Source of the DNA: Sphingobium sp.
GTDB taxonomy: Bacteria > Pseudomonadota > Alphaproteobacteria > Sphingomonadales > Sphingomonadaceae
Assembly (NCBI GenBank): GCA_020446425.1
Contig: JAGRES010000014.1
Location: forward strand, 1-59,475
Length of the DNA stretch: 59,475 nt
Reading direction: 5' to 3'
Shown here: one piece after another, positions 1 through 9,508 of the stretch
How positions within the stretch are numbered: position 1 is the stretch's first letter
Layout: every line of letters begins with the position of its first letter
Program-made: the position numbers and the translations under genes
The notes under the pieces: generated by a model
Seen by the model: the letters and a program-made list of their open reading frames with translations, nothing else
What the model was told of the DNA's origin: nothing
Databases searched by the model: none

Positions 1-114
1 AATTGGCACGGGCCATGCACATATATTGGCATCTACCCCGCTTGACCCCCCGGGGGATGTCGGCGCCAAGTCTCCGGCTCCGCATCCCCCACCGGGAACC
101 TCCCGAAAACCTGC

Positions 115-447
115 TCAGTCCGCGCGCGCCACACCTGCATGCGTCAGCGCCTGCTGTAATTCACCGGCCTCGTACATTTCCATCATGATGTCGCAACCGC
201 CAAGGAACTCGCCCTTCACATAGAGCTGCGGTATCGTTGGCCAGTCCGAATATTCCTTGATGCCCTGGCGGACTTCCTGGTCCTGCAGCACATCAACGCT
301 TTCATATGCGACACCGAGATGATCGAGAATCGCGATGGCGCGGCTGGAAAAGCCGCACTGCGGGAAAAGCGGTGTGCCCTTCATGAAGAGCACGACGTCA
401 TTTCCCTTCACCATGGAATCGATGCGTGACTGAACATCCTGGCTCAT
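115..447 (-). CDS. grxD: Monothiol glutaredoxin, Grx4/GrxD type
   Basis: A 110-residue protein with the monothiol active site CGFS at about residues 31-34 (context QCGFSSRA). The family binds and passes on [2Fe-2S] clusters and usually acts with BolA proteins. The following segments WPTIPQLYVKGEFLGGCDI carry the cis-Pro loop and the GG glutathione-binding motif. Length is normal for the class. It is the last gene of a minus-strand run, directly after a bolA gene 57 bp away. That is the common alphaproteobacterial pair and supports an iron-sulfur assembly or iron-sensing role. The seven-residue tail after QALTHAG is not distinctive. Confidence 0.95.
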   Translation of the reverse strand: MSQDVQSRIDSMVKGNDVVLFMKGTPLFPQCGFSSRAIAILDHLGVAYESVDVLQDQEVRQGIKEYSDWPTIPQLYVKGEFLGGCDIMMEMYEAGELQQALTHAGVARAD

Positions 448-504
448 TTTTTGCTCCTCAAGCTTGTTCTGGCGCTTACCCGGCCTTGTAGCGGGTCAAG
501 CCCT

Positions 505-738
505 TCAGGTGGGAACGCCCGTTGTCAATTGCAAGGCGTGCAGTACCCCACCCATACGGCCGCCCAGTGCCGAATATACCGCCTGATGCTGTTTTACGCG
601 CGGCATGCCGCGAAAAGTCTCTGATACAACTTTGGCGGCGTAATGATCGCCATCGCCAGCCAGGTCGCTGATCTCGACCTGCGCATCCGGTATGGCGCCG
701 CGGATCAGCTCGGCAATTTCATCGGCAGCCATCGGCAT
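505..738 (-). CDS. bolA: BolA family protein
   Basis: A 77-residue BolA/IbaG-fold protein. It has the short amphipathic start (ADEIAELIRGAIPDAQVEI), the GDHYAAKVVS strand, and the helix-turn-helix-like FRGMPRVKQHQAVYSALG segment that includes the conserved His. BolA proteins bind monothiol glutaredoxins through a shared Fe-S cluster, and grxD lies just downstream. The protein is the short, mono-domain type. Two nearby ATG codons (738 and 732) could start it; the first is taken because a GGAAGG-like site lies upstream. Confidence 0.93.
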   Translation of the reverse strand: MPMAADEIAELIRGAIPDAQVEISDLAGDGDHYAAKVVSETFRGMPRVKQHQAVYSALGGRMGGVLHALQLTTGVPT

Positions 739-755
739 GACGTCACGACCTTCCC

Positions 756-1082
756 TTATTCCTGCGGCTCGATGAACATGCGGCGCGCAATCACTGCCTG
801 CTCTTCAAGAGCAGCGCGCAAAGTCGCCTCGTCAATATCCACACCCGCGCTGGTCAGGTCGCCCATCAGCTTGCGGATCACATCCTCATCACCGGCTTCT
901 TCAAAATCGGCCTGCACAACGGACTTGGCATAGGCATCGGTTTCTTCGGCTGTAAGACCCATTTTCGCACCTGCCCATTCACCCAGCAGGCGGTTGCGGC
1001 GCGCCGTTATGCGGAACTGCATTTCCTCGTCATGGGCGAATTTGGCTTCGAATGCGCGTTCGCGGTCTTGAAAGTCGGTCAT
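756..1082 (-). CDS. DUF1476 protein, F1-ATPase zeta-type inhibitor
   Basis: A 108-residue DUF1476 protein, all-helical and acidic. Members of this alphaproteobacterial family include the zeta subunit of the Paracoccus F1F0-ATPase, whose N-terminal helix blocks ATP hydrolysis. The start MTDFQDRERAFEAKFAHDEE matches that inhibitory helix, and the body (LGEWAGAKMGLT, DVIRKLMGDL) fits the four-helix bundle. It lies 17 bp before bolA and so is probably co-transcribed with it. Whether it inhibits ATPase here is inferred from the family; in some relatives inhibition is weak. Confidence 0.88.
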   Translation of the reverse strand: MTDFQDRERAFEAKFAHDEEMQFRITARRNRLLGEWAGAKMGLTAEETDAYAKSVVQADFEEAGDEDVIRKLMGDLTSAGVDIDEATLRAALEEQAVIARRMFIEPQE

Positions 1083-1141
1083 AATGGCGTGGCCCCGTTA
1101 AGAGTGATGGTCGTATATCGTAAATAGGGTGCGCGTGCGGC

Positions 1142-1735
1142 TCAGGCAAGCTCAGGCGTGAGCCAAGGCTGCTGCGACTCCCGATCCTTTTCATAAGCGT
1201 CGATGCTAGCGGTGCTGGACAGCGTCAAACCGATCTCGTCCAGCCCGCCCAGCAAGCAGGATTTGCGGAATGGGTCGATTTCGAACTGGAAACGGTCCTG
1301 GAATGAGGTCGTGACGCTTTGTGCTTCCAGATCGACATGAATCGGATCGGTTTTGGCGACTTCCAGCAGCCTGTCGATCGCTTCCTGCGGCAGGGCGACG
1401 GTCAATATGCCGTTCTTGAATGCATTGCCGGAGAAAATATCGGAAAAGCTCGGCGCGATGACGACTTTCACGCCCATGTCGATGAGCGCCCAGGCCGCAT
1501 GCTCCCGGCTGGAACCGCAGCCGAAATTATCGCCCGCGATCAGGATCGGGCTGCCCGCATATTCCGGATCGTCGAACACATTGCCGGGGTCTGCGCGCAT
1601 CGCTTCGAACGCGCCCTTGCCCAAGCCGGAGCGTGTAATGCCCTTCAGCCATTTTGCAGCGATGATCATGTCGGTATCGACATTTTTAACGCCCAGCGGA
1701 TAGGCGCGGCCCTCAACAGTTTTGATCGGTTCCAT
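1142..1735 (-). CDS. leuD: 3-isopropylmalate dehydratase small subunit
   Basis: A 197-residue LeuD. With LeuC it converts 2-isopropylmalate to 3-isopropylmalate in leucine synthesis. Visible family marks are [14 protein letters not shown] near residue 18 and the swivel-domain substrate loop [17 protein letters not shown]. Length is normal. Its start codon overlaps the stop of the preceding metallo-hydrolase gene by one base, so it is presumably translated by re-initiation. The large subunit leuC lies one gene further upstream, an arrangement interrupted by the hydrolase. Confidence 0.96.
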   Translation of the reverse strand: MEPIKTVEGRAYPLGVKNVDTDMIIAAKWLKGITRSGLGKGAFEAMRADPGNVFDDPEYAGSPILIAGDNFGCGSSREHAAWALIDMGVKVVIAPSFSDIFSGNAFKNGILTVALPQEAIDRLLEVAKTDPIHVDLEAQSVTTSFQDRFQFEIDPFRKSCLLGGLDEIGLTLSSTASIDAYEKDRESQQPWLTPELA

Positions 1736-2586
1736 CAGTTGGCAGCCTCCGGAAATGCGGGAAGTTTCTCTATATCCCGCGCGTCATGTTGGATGAGGAC
1801 GGTCGCCTTTTCGTTGGCCGCCAGCTGTTTAAAACGCTCCATCGACGCAACACTGTCAGCCCGGTTGGTATTGAAATCGGGCACGCCGTAGCTGTCGTAA
1901 TTTTCATGGAAATGCGCGAGGTCCCCGGTCATCAGAAAGGTGCCACTTTCGGCCAGGCGTACCTGCAGACTGTGATGTCCCGGCGTATGCCCCGGCATAT
2001 CGAGCATGACGACCGAACCGTCACCGAATATATCCTTGTCCTTGGCGACAACCTCAACAGCGCCACCGTCCTTTAGCCAGTGCATCAACGGAGCCGGATC
2101 AGCCCCGAAAGGAAGCGGATCGGCTGTCAAAGCATCCCAGTCGCCTTTGCCGATCAGCAGCTTGGCGTTCGGGAATTCGGCGGCCTGGCCAATATGGTCG
2201 AAATGATAATGGCTTATGCCGATCAAACTGATCTGCTCCGGCTTCACCTCCAGAGTGGCCAGCTGTTCCTTGATTGTCTTGTCCAGCGTCGGCGACATGG
2301 CGGCCTTGTCATCGAGGGCAGCTCCTTTCAACGCCTCGGGCAAGCCGGTATCCCATAGCATATAGGTGTCGCCATGCTGGATCAGATAGCAGCTATCCGT
2401 AAACCGCTTGCTCTGCCCCGTATAGGCATCTGTATCCGAAAAGGCATTCAGGTCATTGACCTGCACCGCACCGCAATCGAGCCGTGTCAGGCTGACTGGC
2501 ACCGGATCGGCAGCGCGGCTGAGCGTACCCGCCATAACAGCGCTCGCCACGGCACCGGCTGTCAGCATCCAGAATGCGATTTTCAT
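1735..2586 (-). CDS. Exported MBL-fold hydrolase (AHL-lactonase-like) inside the leuC-leuD operon
   Basis: A 283-residue metallo-beta-lactamase-fold protein. The N-terminus (about residues 1-25) is a hydrophobic signal peptide ending near AADP, so it is probably periplasmic. The zinc motif HYHFDH occurs in [17 protein letters not shown], followed by [15 protein letters not shown] and [10 protein letters not shown], giving the further His and Asp ligands. These match the N-acyl-homoserine-lactonase-like branch, but substrate cannot be assigned from sequence. The start ATG overlaps the leuC stop by four bases (ATGA), and the stop overlaps the leuD start. The gene is therefore locked into the leucine operon. 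No link between the hydrolase and leucine synthesis is known to me. Confidence 0.9.
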   Translation of the reverse strand: MKIAFWMLTAGAVASAVMAGTLSRAADPVPVSLTRLDCGAVQVNDLNAFSDTDAYTGQSKRFTDSCYLIQHGDTYMLWDTGLPEALKGAALDDKAAMSPTLDKTIKEQLATLEVKPEQISLIGISHYHFDHIGQAAEFPNAKLLIGKGDWDALTADPLPFGADPAPLMHWLKDGGAVEVVAKDKDIFGDGSVVMLDMPGHTPGHHSLQVRLAESGTFLMTGDLAHFHENYDSYGVPDFNTNRADSVASMERFKQLAANEKATVLIQHDARDIEKLPAFPEAAN

Positions 2587-4025
2587 GCGGCCTCTCCCTC
2601 GGCGAACTCTCTTATATCCGTCAGATGCCCTGTAATCGCAGCCGCAGCGGCCATCGCGGGAGACACAAGATGCGTGCGTGCGCCTGGCCCCTGCCTACCC
2701 ATGAAATTGCGGTTGGACGTCGATGCGCAACGTTCGCCAGCGGGTACCTTGTCCGGGTTCATGGCGAGGCACATGGAGCATCCCGGCTCGCGCCATTCAA
2801 AGCCGGCATCTATGAAGATGCGGTCAAGCCCCTCCTGCTCCGCCTGACGCTTGACGAGGCCGGAGCCGGGCACGATCAACGCCTGCTTGATGCGGCTCGC
2901 GACCTTGCGCCCCTTCACTACTGCGGCGGCGGCGCGCATATCCTCGATCCGGCTGTTGGTGCAACTGCCGATAAACACATGGTCGATCGTTACATCCTGC
3001 ATGCGCTGACCGGCGGTCAGCCCCATATAATCGAGCGCCTTTTGCGCCGCCGCGCGCTTGGACGCGTCGGCAAAGCTCTCGGGTGCAGGCACTGTACTGG
3101 TGATGGACACGACATCTTCGGGGCTGGTGCCCCAGGTAACGCTTGGCGCGATATCGGCGGCGTCGATCACCACTGACCGGTCAAAGCTGGCGCCCTCATC
3201 CGTCGCCAGCGTCTTCCAATAGGCGACGGCCGCATCCCAATCCGCACCCTTGGGCGCCATCGGCCTGCCCTTTACGTAGGCGAAAGTCTTCTCGTCAGGC
3301 GCGAACAGGCCGGCGCGCGCGCCGCCCTCGATCGACATGTTGGAAACCGTCAGGCGTCCCTCGATGGACATTTCCTCGAACACCTTGCCGCGATATTCGA
3401 TGACATGCCCCGTGCCGCCTGCCGTGCCGATCACGCCGATCACATGCAGGATCACGTCCTTGGGCGTCACGCCCGGACCGAGTTCGCCCTCGACGCGAAT
3501 TTCCATCGTCTTGCTGGGTTTGAGCAACAAGGTTTGCGTGGCAAGCACATGCTCGACCTCGCTGGTGCCGATACCGAACGCCAGCGCGCCCAGCGCACCG
3601 TGCGCCGCCGTATGGCTGTCACCGCATACCAATGTCGTGCCCGGCAGGGTGAACCCCTGTTCCGGTCCAACCACATGAACGATGCCCTGTTCCGCATCGG
3701 TCGCACCGATATATTTGATCCCGAATTCAGGCGCATTACGTTCCAGCGCCGCCAGCTGCTGCGCACTTTCCGGGTCGGCAATCGGCAAGCGGTTACCCGC
3801 ACCGTCCAGCCGCGCCGTCGTGGGAAGGTTATGATCCGGCACCGCCAGTGTGAGATCGGGTCGACGAACCTTGCGGCCCGCGATGCGCAGGCCTTCAAAC
3901 GCCTGCGGGCTGGTCACCTCATGAACGAGATGCCGGTCAATATAGACCAGACAGGTGCCGTCATCGCGCCGTTCAACAACATGCGCGTCCCAGATTTTCT
4001 CATATAATGTGCGTGGCTGTGTCAT
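2583..4025 (-). CDS. leuC: 3-isopropylmalate dehydratase large subunit
   Basis: A 480-residue LeuC, the aconitase-family [4Fe-4S] subunit of isopropylmalate isomerase. Cluster cysteines appear in [14 protein letters not shown] and in [13 protein letters not shown]. The sequences [20 protein letters not shown] and [19 protein letters not shown] are further family marks. Length is slightly above the usual 465-475. It is the first gene of the minus-strand leuC-hydrolase-leuD chain and is preceded by a gene-free stretch containing two large inverted repeats, so the promoter must lie in or between these. Confidence 0.97.
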   Translation of the reverse strand: MTQPRTLYEKIWDAHVVERRDDGTCLVYIDRHLVHEVTSPQAFEGLRIAGRKVRRPDLTLAVPDHNLPTTARLDGAGNRLPIADPESAQQLAALERNAPEFGIKYIGATDAEQGIVHVVGPEQGFTLPGTTLVCGDSHTAAHGALGALAFGIGTSEVEHVLATQTLLLKPSKTMEIRVEGELGPGVTPKDVILHVIGVIGTAGGTGHVIEYRGKVFEEMSIEGRLTVSNMSIEGGARAGLFAPDEKTFAYVKGRPMAPKGADWDAAVAYWKTLATDEGASFDRSVVIDAADIAPSVTWGTSPEDVVSITSTVPAPESFADASKRAAAQKALDYMGLTAGQRMQDVTIDHVFIGSCTNSRIEDMRAAAAVVKGRKVASRIKQALIVPGSGLVKRQAEQEGLDRIFIDAGFEWREPGCSMCLAMNPDKVPAGERCASTSNRNFMGRQGPGARTHLVSPAMAAAAAITGHLTDIREFAEGEAA

Positions 4026-4035
4026 GTCGCTGTCC

Positions 4036-4112
4036 CTAGTGTGGTAGATTTGAAATACGCAACAATTAATCGGTCAGCTCCAGAGCGTATTTCAAATCCA
4101 TAAACCACACTA
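4036..4112. repeat. Bulged palindrome 1 of an inverted pair upstream of leuC
   Basis: The arms at 4037-4060 and 4085-4112 are reverse complements. A 9 bp outer stem (TAGTGTGGT) and a 14 bp inner stem (GATTTGAAATACGC) are separated by an asymmetric internal loop, one base on the left arm and five on the right. The hairpin loop is 24 nt. It begins only 11 bases upstream of the leuC start. The element is structurally related to the neighbouring palindrome at 4128-4203 in opposite orientation. It could be a REP-like element, a cruciform, or an RNA hairpin in the leuC leader. Confidence 0.85.
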
Positions 4113-4127
4113 AAATCCTAATAATTG

Positions 4128-4203
4128 CTAGTGACCCTGATGAATCTGAAGTTCGTTGAACCCTAGCGGATATGTATGACGAACTTCAGATTCGGGTCAC
4201 TAG
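4128..4203. repeat. Bulged palindrome 2, inverted relative to palindrome 1
   Basis: The arms at 4128-4156 and 4179-4203 are perfect reverse complements except for a four-base bulge (TGAT) in the left arm. The outer stem is 10 bp (CTAGTGACCC), the inner stem 15 bp (GAATCTGAAGTTCGT), and the loop 22 nt. The long arm aligns without gaps to the long arm of palindrome 1 taken in reverse complement: 18 of 28 positions are identical, and the substitutions are compensated on the partner arm. It lies between leuC and the terminator of the CoA-transferase operon. Confidence 0.85.
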
Positions 4204-4217
4204 CGCCAAGTTCCAAC

Positions 4218-4251
4218 AAAAAAAAGAGGCCCGATCACAAAGAACCGGGCC
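4218..4251 (-). terminator. Rho-independent terminator of the CoA-transferase operon
   Basis: Read on the minus strand, GGCCCG at 4251-4246 pairs with CGGGCC at 4233-4228, and a run of eight T residues follows two bases later. It sits 25 bases beyond the stop of the CoA-transferase beta subunit gene. Confidence 0.85.
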
Positions 4252-4276
4252 CCTTCGTCTCGCCTGATTGCAGGTG

Positions 4277-4936
4277 TCAGGCGATATAATGCGCCGTGGT
4301 CTTCTCCGCGACTTCCTCAGCCGTCACACCCGGAGCCAGTTCGACCAGCTTGAAAGGACTGTTGCGGTCGGGCCGCTGGAACACCGCAAGGTCGGTGACG
4401 ATCATATCGACGACATTCTTGCCGGTGAGCGGCAGCGTGCAGGCCGGGATAAACTTGGGATCACCGTTCTTGGAACAATGCTCCATCACGACGATGATCT
4501 TTTTCACACCCGCGACGAGATCCATCGCGCCGCCCATGCCCTTGATGAGCTTGCCGGGGATCATCCAGTTGGCGATGTCGCCATTTTCCGCGATTTCCAT
4601 CGCGCCGAGAACGGCCAGGTTGATATGCCCGCCGCGAATCATCGCGAAGCTCTCTTCCGAACCGAAATAGGCCGAATGCGGCAGCTCGCTGATCGTTTGC
4701 TTGCCCGCATTGATGAGATCGGGATCGACTTCGTCATCATAAGGGAACGGACCGATGCCGAGCATGCCGTTCTCCGACTGCAAGGTCACCTGCATGCCCT
4801 TTGGCACATGGTTCGCCACCAGCGTCGGGATGCCGATACCAAGGTTGACGTAAAAACCGTCTTCCAGCTCCTGAGCGGCGCGCGCGGCCATCTGGTCACG
4901 GGTCCACCCCTTGGTGAGGCCATCATGTACAGTCAT
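4277..4936 (-). CDS. scoB: 3-oxoacid CoA-transferase subunit B
   Basis: A 219-residue beta subunit of a two-subunit class I CoA-transferase. The catalytic glutamate is in the [12 protein letters not shown] motif, and the glycine-rich [15 protein letters not shown] segment is also present. With subunit A it transfers CoA from succinyl-CoA to acetoacetate (SCOT type). Overall similarity is closer to SCOT than to 3-oxoadipate CoA-transferase, though substrate cannot be settled by eye. Its ATG shares one base with the TAA of the upstream subunit A gene (TAATG), so the subunits are translationally coupled. A strong terminator follows. Confidence 0.93.
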   Translation of the reverse strand: MTVHDGLTKGWTRDQMAARAAQELEDGFYVNLGIGIPTLVANHVPKGMQVTLQSENGMLGIGPFPYDDEVDPDLINAGKQTISELPHSAYFGSEESFAMIRGGHINLAVLGAMEIAENGDIANWMIPGKLIKGMGGAMDLVAGVKKIIVVMEHCSKNGDPKFIPACTLPLTGKNVVDMIVTDLAVFQRPDRNSPFKLVELAPGVTAEEVAEKTTAHYIA

Positions 4937-5646
4937 TATGCCGCCTCCCTTTCACGCACAGTACGGAACTCGATCTTCTTGTCGTAGGGCGCGCCCACGA
5001 TCATGCGGTTGATATAGACGCCCGGGACATGAATGCAGTCCGGGTCGAGGCTACCGGCAGGAACAATCTCTTCCACTTCGGCGATGCAGACCTTGCCCGC
5101 ACCCGCCATCGGCTGGTTGAAGTTCCGGGCGGTCTTGCGGAAAATCAGGTTGCCTGTTTCATCGGCTTTCCAGCCCTTGATGATCGAGATGTCGGCGAAG
5201 ATACCTTCTTCAAGGATATATTCCTCCCCGTTGAAAATTTTCACTTCCTTGCCCTCGGCGATGACAGTGCCGACACCTGTCTTGGTGTAAAAGCCCGGAA
5301 TGCCTGCCCCCGCCGCGCGGCAGCGCTCGGCCAGCGTACCTTGCGGGCAGAACTCCAGCTCCAGCTCGCCAGCAAGATACTGGCGCTCAAACTCCTTGTT
5401 CTCGCCGACATAGGAACTGATCATCTTCTTGATCTGGCGGGTTTCGAGCAGCTTGCCCAGCCCAACGCCCTGCACGCCCGCATTGTTGGACGCCACGGTC
5501 AGGTTCTTGACACCGCTGGCCTGAACCGCGTCGATCAGCTTATCAGGGATGCCGCACAGGCCGAAACCGCCCGCACAGATCGTCATGCCGTCAAACAGCA
5601 GCCCGTCCAGAGCTGCGGCGGCGTCGGAGTATAATTTCTTCGCCAT
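4936..5646 (-). CDS. scoA: 3-oxoacid CoA-transferase subunit A
   Basis: A 236-residue alpha subunit starting at [20 protein letters not shown]; an ATG further upstream lacks family similarity. The glycine-rich CoA-binding stretch [16 protein letters not shown] follows, and a later segment reads [15 protein letters not shown]. It pairs with scoB immediately downstream to make or use acetoacetyl-CoA, in ketone-body or branched-chain/aromatic breakdown. A LysR gene diverges from it 88 bp away, and a 15 bp palindrome in that gap is the likely control site. Confidence 0.93.
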   Translation of the reverse strand: MAKKLYSDAAAALDGLLFDGMTICAGGFGLCGIPDKLIDAVQASGVKNLTVASNNAGVQGVGLGKLLETRQIKKMISSYVGENKEFERQYLAGELELEFCPQGTLAERCRAAGAGIPGFYTKTGVGTVIAEGKEVKIFNGEEYILEEGIFADISIIKGWKADETGNLIFRKTARNFNQPMAGAGKVCIAEVEEIVPAGSLDPDCIHVPGVYINRMIVGAPYDKKIEFRTVREREAA

Positions 5647-5694
5647 TCCTGTCCTTCCTGTCGCCAGATGCGGCGTCCATAAACCGCACAATTC

Positions 5695-5709
5695 ATCATT
5701 ACCAATGAT
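5695..5709. promoter_or_regulatory. Candidate LysR-type operator between scoA and its regulator
   Basis: ATCATT-ACC-AATGAT is a perfect interrupted palindrome with the T-N11-A shape typical of LysR-family boxes. It is placed midway between the divergent scoA and lysR-type starts. An AT-rich stretch (TTATACATAA, 5722-5731) next to the regulator start could hold a -10 element. The assignment is inferred from position and symmetry. Confidence 0.5.
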
Positions 5710-5734
5710 TTGTTTTTTGGGTTATACATAAACA

Positions 5735-6646
5735 ATGCCTATAAATCGGATTGCCCTGTATCACCTCGAAACCCTGCAATGGATCGCCCGCCTGGGAACG
5801 TTCGGCGCGGCCGCCGAGCGTCTGAATACCACCCAGCCTACAATTTCCGCCCGGGTGCGGGAACTCGAGAGCCACCTTGGAGTCCAGTTATTCCGAAGAG
5901 ATGGCCGAACGATGACATTGACGCCAGCTGGACGTCAATTTGTCCGCGAAAGCGAACCCATCATGGCGCGGTTCAGCAGCATCATCCATGGCTCCAACGA
6001 TGTTTCCGAAGCCAGCGGCATCATACGCATAGGCGCGGGAGAGATCGCCGCCGCCAGCTGCCTGCCCGGTTTTGTTACCGAACTGCATAAGGAGCTGCCG
6101 AATGTTGCGCTGGAAATCGAAATCGCCCTCACCGCCGACCTGATCCAGCACCTGCTGACAGGCAAAACCGACCTTGTATTCGGCGCCGGGCGGATTGCAC
6201 ATCCTGCATTACAGGCGACGCCGATAGGAACCGTGGACCTGCTCTGGCTGTCGAGCCCCGCAGTGGTGGCGTCAATGGAGGATGGCGCATCGACGGACGC
6301 CTTCCCCTTATGGTCCCTGTCCAACCTGTCCCCGCTCTATCAGATCATGAAAGAGGCCATAGCCAAATCCGGCCTGTCCTTTCACTCTGTCAATCTGTGC
6401 AATAACGCCCGCTCGATGATCGACATCGTGATGTCCGGCAATGGCGTGGGCATATTCCCGCATTCCATGGTGCAACGTGAACTCAGGGAAAAAAGGCTGA
6501 TGCCGTTCCCGGGTGCCATGGAAATTCCTGCCATTGAGTTTCAGGTGGCGGTCAAGGCCGGGGAAACCGACCCCTTGATACTGGAAATCTTCCGTCGCGC
6601 CAGCAAACTGGACATCGGCTTAACCGATACCCCGATCCCATCATGA
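5735..6646 (+). CDS. LysR-family transcriptional regulator
   Basis: A 303-residue LysR regulator. Residues about 5-65 form the winged helix-turn-helix (FGAAAERLNTTQPTISARV, then ESHLGVQLFRRDGR). The rest is the periplasmic-binding-protein-like effector domain (IRIGAGEIAAASCLPGFVTE; NGVGIFPHSMVQREL). It is divergent from scoAB and so probably controls the CoA-transferase operon in response to an organic acid or CoA-ester-derived signal. The effector is not readable. The gene ends just ahead of a strong terminator. Confidence 0.92.
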   Translation: MPINRIALYHLETLQWIARLGTFGAAAERLNTTQPTISARVRELESHLGVQLFRRDGRTMTLTPAGRQFVRESEPIMARFSSIIHGSNDVSEASGIIRIGAGEIAAASCLPGFVTELHKELPNVALEIEIALTADLIQHLLTGKTDLVFGAGRIAHPALQATPIGTVDLLWLSSPAVVASMEDGASTDAFPLWSLSNLSPLYQIMKEAIAKSGLSFHSVNLCNNARSMIDIVMSGNGVGIFPHSMVQRELREKRLMPFPGAMEIPAIEFQVAVKAGETDPLILEIFRRASKLDIGLTDTPIPS

Positions 6647-6651
6647 AAAAT

Positions 6652-6678
6652 GGCCGCCCTTAACGGGCGGCCTTTTTT
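6652..6678 (+). terminator. Bidirectional rho-independent terminator
   Basis: GGCCGCCC (6652-6659) pairs with GGGCGGCC (6665-6672) around a five-base loop and is followed by six T residues. On the other strand the stem is followed by an A-rich/T-rich tract as well, so it can also end the convergent CsbD-like gene. Confidence 0.9.
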
Positions 6679-6694
6679 AGCTATTCCAGCGCGA

Positions 6695-6865
6695 TCAGAT
6701 ATCGTCGCCAAGAGCGCCTTCAACTTCGCCTTTGAACTGCTGGGCTTCACCCTTGCGTTCCTGGCGGCGGCCTTCTTCGCGTGTCTCCGGGTCTGAGCTT
6801 TTCTGCTTCAGATTGCCAATCGCTTCGTTGGTATTACCTTTAATTTTTTCAGTAAGTTCGCCCAT
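6695..6865 (-). CDS. CsbD-family small stress protein
   Basis: A 56-residue, highly charged CsbD-like protein that begins MGELTEKIKGNTNEAIGNLK and ends with the repeat-like KGEAQQFKGEVEGALGD. A clean AAGGAGA ribosome site lies before the ATG. CsbD proteins are general-stress proteins of unknown biochemical function, often among the most induced transcripts under starvation or osmotic stress. The length is typical of alphaproteobacterial members. It stands alone, converging on the LysR gene across a shared terminator. Confidence 0.88.
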   Translation of the reverse strand: MGELTEKIKGNTNEAIGNLKQKSSDPETREEGRRQERKGEAQQFKGEVEGALGDDI

Positions 6866-7119
6866 GATTTTCTCCTTCCGTTTCGTTCAAGGGGTACTGA
6901 ACCAACGGGAGGAGGACTCCATGGTTCCGGTAAATGCGGCGAAAGGAGTGCGTGACCGCTGAGACGCCCTTTCTGTCGGATCAGTGACGGGGTCATGCCC
7001 GCCCCTGTGCGGATTGTCAGGCTACCCCATAGAAATCATGTCTCGACTTCCCGCCATGCATGGCGCTAGATCGTCATCGAAATCCAAGGCCGGTTACCAC
7101 AGGCCAATCGGGGGAAAAT

Positions 7120-7560
7120 ATGTCCGAGACACGAACGATATGGGTACTCAATGGGCCCAACCTCAATCTGCTCGGTACGCGTGAGCCGGAAATCTATGGC
7201 TATGACACGCTCGACGATATCGCCGCGCGCATGGAAGATGTCGCGGCACGCGCCCATGTCGAGATCGAATTCCGTCAGTCTAATCATGAGGGACATCTGA
7301 TCGACTGGCTGCACGAGGCCAATGACGCGGGTGCACATGCGGTGATCCTGAATCCCGGCGGGCTGACGCACACCTCTGTCGCGCTACTCGACGCTATCAA
7401 GGCAATCAAGACGCCAGTGATTGAAACCCACCTGTCCAATCCGCATGCGCGCGAGGATTTCCGTCATAAATCCTATGCCGGCATGGGGGCGAAAGGAACG
7501 GTCGCAGGCTTCGGTTCCCTGTCTTACATGCTCGCGCTCGAAGCCGCTCTGGAGCTTTAA
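7120..7560 (+). CDS. aroQ: Type II 3-dehydroquinate dehydratase
   Basis: A 146-residue dehydroquinase of the shikimate pathway, converting 3-dehydroquinate to 3-dehydroshikimate. The signature [20 protein letters not shown] contains the catalytic Arg and Tyr. [16 protein letters not shown] and [17 protein letters not shown] supply the Asn and His residues. The start [12 protein letters not shown] is chosen because GGGGGAA precedes it; an upstream ATG adds 20 unrelated residues. It leads directly into accB-accC, the common alphaproteobacterial order aroQ-accB-accC. Confidence 0.96.
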   Translation: MSETRTIWVLNGPNLNLLGTREPEIYGYDTLDDIAARMEDVAARAHVEIEFRQSNHEGHLIDWLHEANDAGAHAVILNPGGLTHTSVALLDAIKAIKTPVIETHLSNPHAREDFRHKSYAGMGAKGTVAGFGSLSYMLALEAALEL

Positions 7561-7645
7561 AAGCCCAAAGCCGGTTGCGCTCAGACGCAAAGCGCAATAG
7601 GCGAAGATGAAATTCGCTAGGCCGAACAGCTGAATTAGGGGTCAT

Positions 7646-8131
7646 ATGAACGATAAGACGAACAAGGGCGCAATGCAGATCGACGTGGATTTGGTCCGTG
7701 AACTGGCAGAAATGCTGGACAGCACCCAACTTTCCGAGATCGAGGTAGAAGATGGCGACCGCAAGATCCGCGTGGCGCGCCAACTGCATGCCGCCGCTGC
7801 TGCGCCCGCTCTCTTCGCACCCGCCGCACCGGCTCCAGCTGCGGCGCCCGCTGGCGCTCCCGAAGCCGGAGCCTCGCCGGCGACGGTGGCCGTGAACGGC
7901 AATGCCGTCAAATCGCCTATGGTCGGCACCGCTTATCTTGCCGCTGAACCAGGCGCCGCGCCCTTCATTCATGTCGGCAACCAGGTGAAGGCAGGTGACA
8001 CGCTGCTGATCGTCGAAGCGATGAAGGTGATGAACCCGATCACCGCGCCCAGCGGCGGCACGGTGAAGGAAATCCTTGTCGATAATGGCCAGCCGGTGGA
8101 GTTCGACCAACCGCTGGTCGTCATCGAGTAA
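7646..8131 (+). CDS. accB: Biotin carboxyl carrier protein of acetyl-CoA carboxylase
   Basis: A 161-residue BCCP. The N-terminal domain (about 1-50, [20 protein letters not shown]) is followed by an Ala/Pro-rich linker (about 52-80) and the C-terminal biotinyl domain. The biotinylated lysine is in EAMKVMNPI. It carries carboxybiotin between AccC and the AccAD transferase for malonyl-CoA production. accC follows after 9 bp. Confidence 0.96.
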   Translation: MNDKTNKGAMQIDVDLVRELAEMLDSTQLSEIEVEDGDRKIRVARQLHAAAAAPALFAPAAPAPAAAPAGAPEAGASPATVAVNGNAVKSPMVGTAYLAAEPGAAPFIHVGNQVKAGDTLLIVEAMKVMNPITAPSGGTVKEILVDNGQPVEFDQPLVVIE

Positions 8132-8140
8132 GGCGCGCCG

Positions 8141-9487
8141 ATGAGTATCGAAAAGCTGTTGATCGCCAATCGCGGCGAGATCGCGCTGCGCATCCACCGC
8201 GCCTGTCATGAAATGGGCATCAAGACAGTGGCCGTGCATTCGACCGCCGATGCAGACGCCATGCATGTGCGCCTCGCCGACGAAGCGGTGTGCATCGGCC
8301 CGCCCGCGGCTAAGGACAGCTATCTCAACATCGCCAATATCATTTCCGCTGCCGAGATCTCCGGCGCGGACGCCATCCACCCCGGCTATGGCTTTCTCTC
8401 CGAAAATGCGCAGTTCGCCGAAATCGTCGAGGCACATGGCCTGATCTTTGTCGGCCCCAAGCCCGAGCATATCCGCATCATGGGCGACAAGGTGGAAGCC
8501 AAGCGTACCGCAGGCAAACTCGGCCTGCCGCTGGTCCCCGGCTCCGACGGCGCGATCAAGGATGTCACCGAAGCCAAAAAGCTGGCAAAGGAAATCGGCT
8601 ACCCTGTGCTCATCAAGGCAGCGTCAGGCGGCGGCGGGCGCGGCATGAAGGTCGTGCCGGAGGAAGACCAGCTCGAAACGCTGATGAAGCAGGCGGGCAG
8701 CGAAGCCAAGGCAGCGTTCGGCGACGACACCGTCTATATGGAGAAATATCTCGGCAATCCGCGCCATATCGAGTTTCAGATTTTCGGCGACGGCGAAGGC
8801 AACGCCATCCATCTGGGCGAGCGCGACTGCTCGCTGCAACGCCGCCATCAGAAGGTGCTGGAAGAAGCGCCCTCCCCCGTCATTTCCGCCGCAGAGCGCG
8901 ACCGCATGGGCGGCATCGTTGCCAAGGCGATGGCCGATATGAGCTATCGCGGCGCGGGCACCATTGAGTTCCTGTGGGAAAATGACGAATTCTACTTCAT
9001 CGAGATGAACACCCGGCTTCAGGTCGAGCATCCGGTGACAGAGATGATCACCGGCGTCGACCTGGTGCGCGAACAGATCCGCATCGCCGAGGGCCGTTCG
9101 CTCTCCGTACCGCAGGAGGAACTGCGCTTCACCGGCCATGCGATCGAATGCCGCATCAATGCCGAGGATCCGGTCACCTTCGCACCCTCGCCCGGCACCG
9201 TCACCAGCTATCACGTACCTGGTGGCATGCATGTGCGCGTCGATAGCGGCCTGTACGATGGCTATAAGGTGCCTCCCTATTATGACAGCATGATCGGCAA
9301 GCTGATCGTCTATGGCCGCACACGCGAAGGCTGCATCATGCGCCTGCGCCGCGCGCTGGAGGAATATGTGATCGAGGGGATGAAGACCACCATCCCGCTG
9401 CACCAGAAGCTGCTCGATGACCCAGAGTTCCTGAATGGCGACTATACGATCAAGTGGCTGGAAGAGTGGTTGGCGAAGGACGAATAG
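8141..9487 (+). CDS. accC: Biotin carboxylase of acetyl-CoA carboxylase
   Basis: A 448-residue AccC, the ATP-grasp enzyme that carboxylates BCCP-biotin. It starts [20 protein letters not shown]. The glycine-rich ATP lid [14 protein letters not shown], the [21 protein letters not shown] segment and the catalytic [15 protein letters not shown] motif are all intact. Length is normal. It is translationally close to accB, and only 38 bp separate its stop from the arsR start, so the arsenic operon promoter must sit in that short gap. Confidence 0.97.
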   Translation: MSIEKLLIANRGEIALRIHRACHEMGIKTVAVHSTADADAMHVRLADEAVCIGPPAAKDSYLNIANIISAAEISGADAIHPGYGFLSENAQFAEIVEAHGLIFVGPKPEHIRIMGDKVEAKRTAGKLGLPLVPGSDGAIKDVTEAKKLAKEIGYPVLIKAASGGGGRGMKVVPEEDQLETLMKQAGSEAKAAFGDDTVYMEKYLGNPRHIEFQIFGDGEGNAIHLGERDCSLQRRHQKVLEEAPSPVISAAERDRMGGIVAKAMADMSYRGAGTIEFLWENDEFYFIEMNTRLQVEHPVTEMITGVDLVREQIRIAEGRSLSVPQEELRFTGHAIECRINAEDPVTFAPSPGTVTSYHVPGGMHVRVDSGLYDGYKVPPYYDSMIGKLIVYGRTREGCIMRLRRALEEYVIEGMKTTIPLHQKLLDDPEFLNGDYTIKWLEEWLAKDE

Positions 9488-9508
9488 CCTTTACAGACCA
9501 TTCTCATT

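Noticed and set aside
1-114. Possible gene at the left edge
   Set aside because: Short frames overlap grxD and have no recognisable content; nothing supportable is seen in these bases.
7406-8470. Long open frame (354 codons) on the minus strand
   Set aside because: Antisense to aroQ, accB and accC; no start site or protein similarity. It comes from the codon bias of the GC-rich genes.
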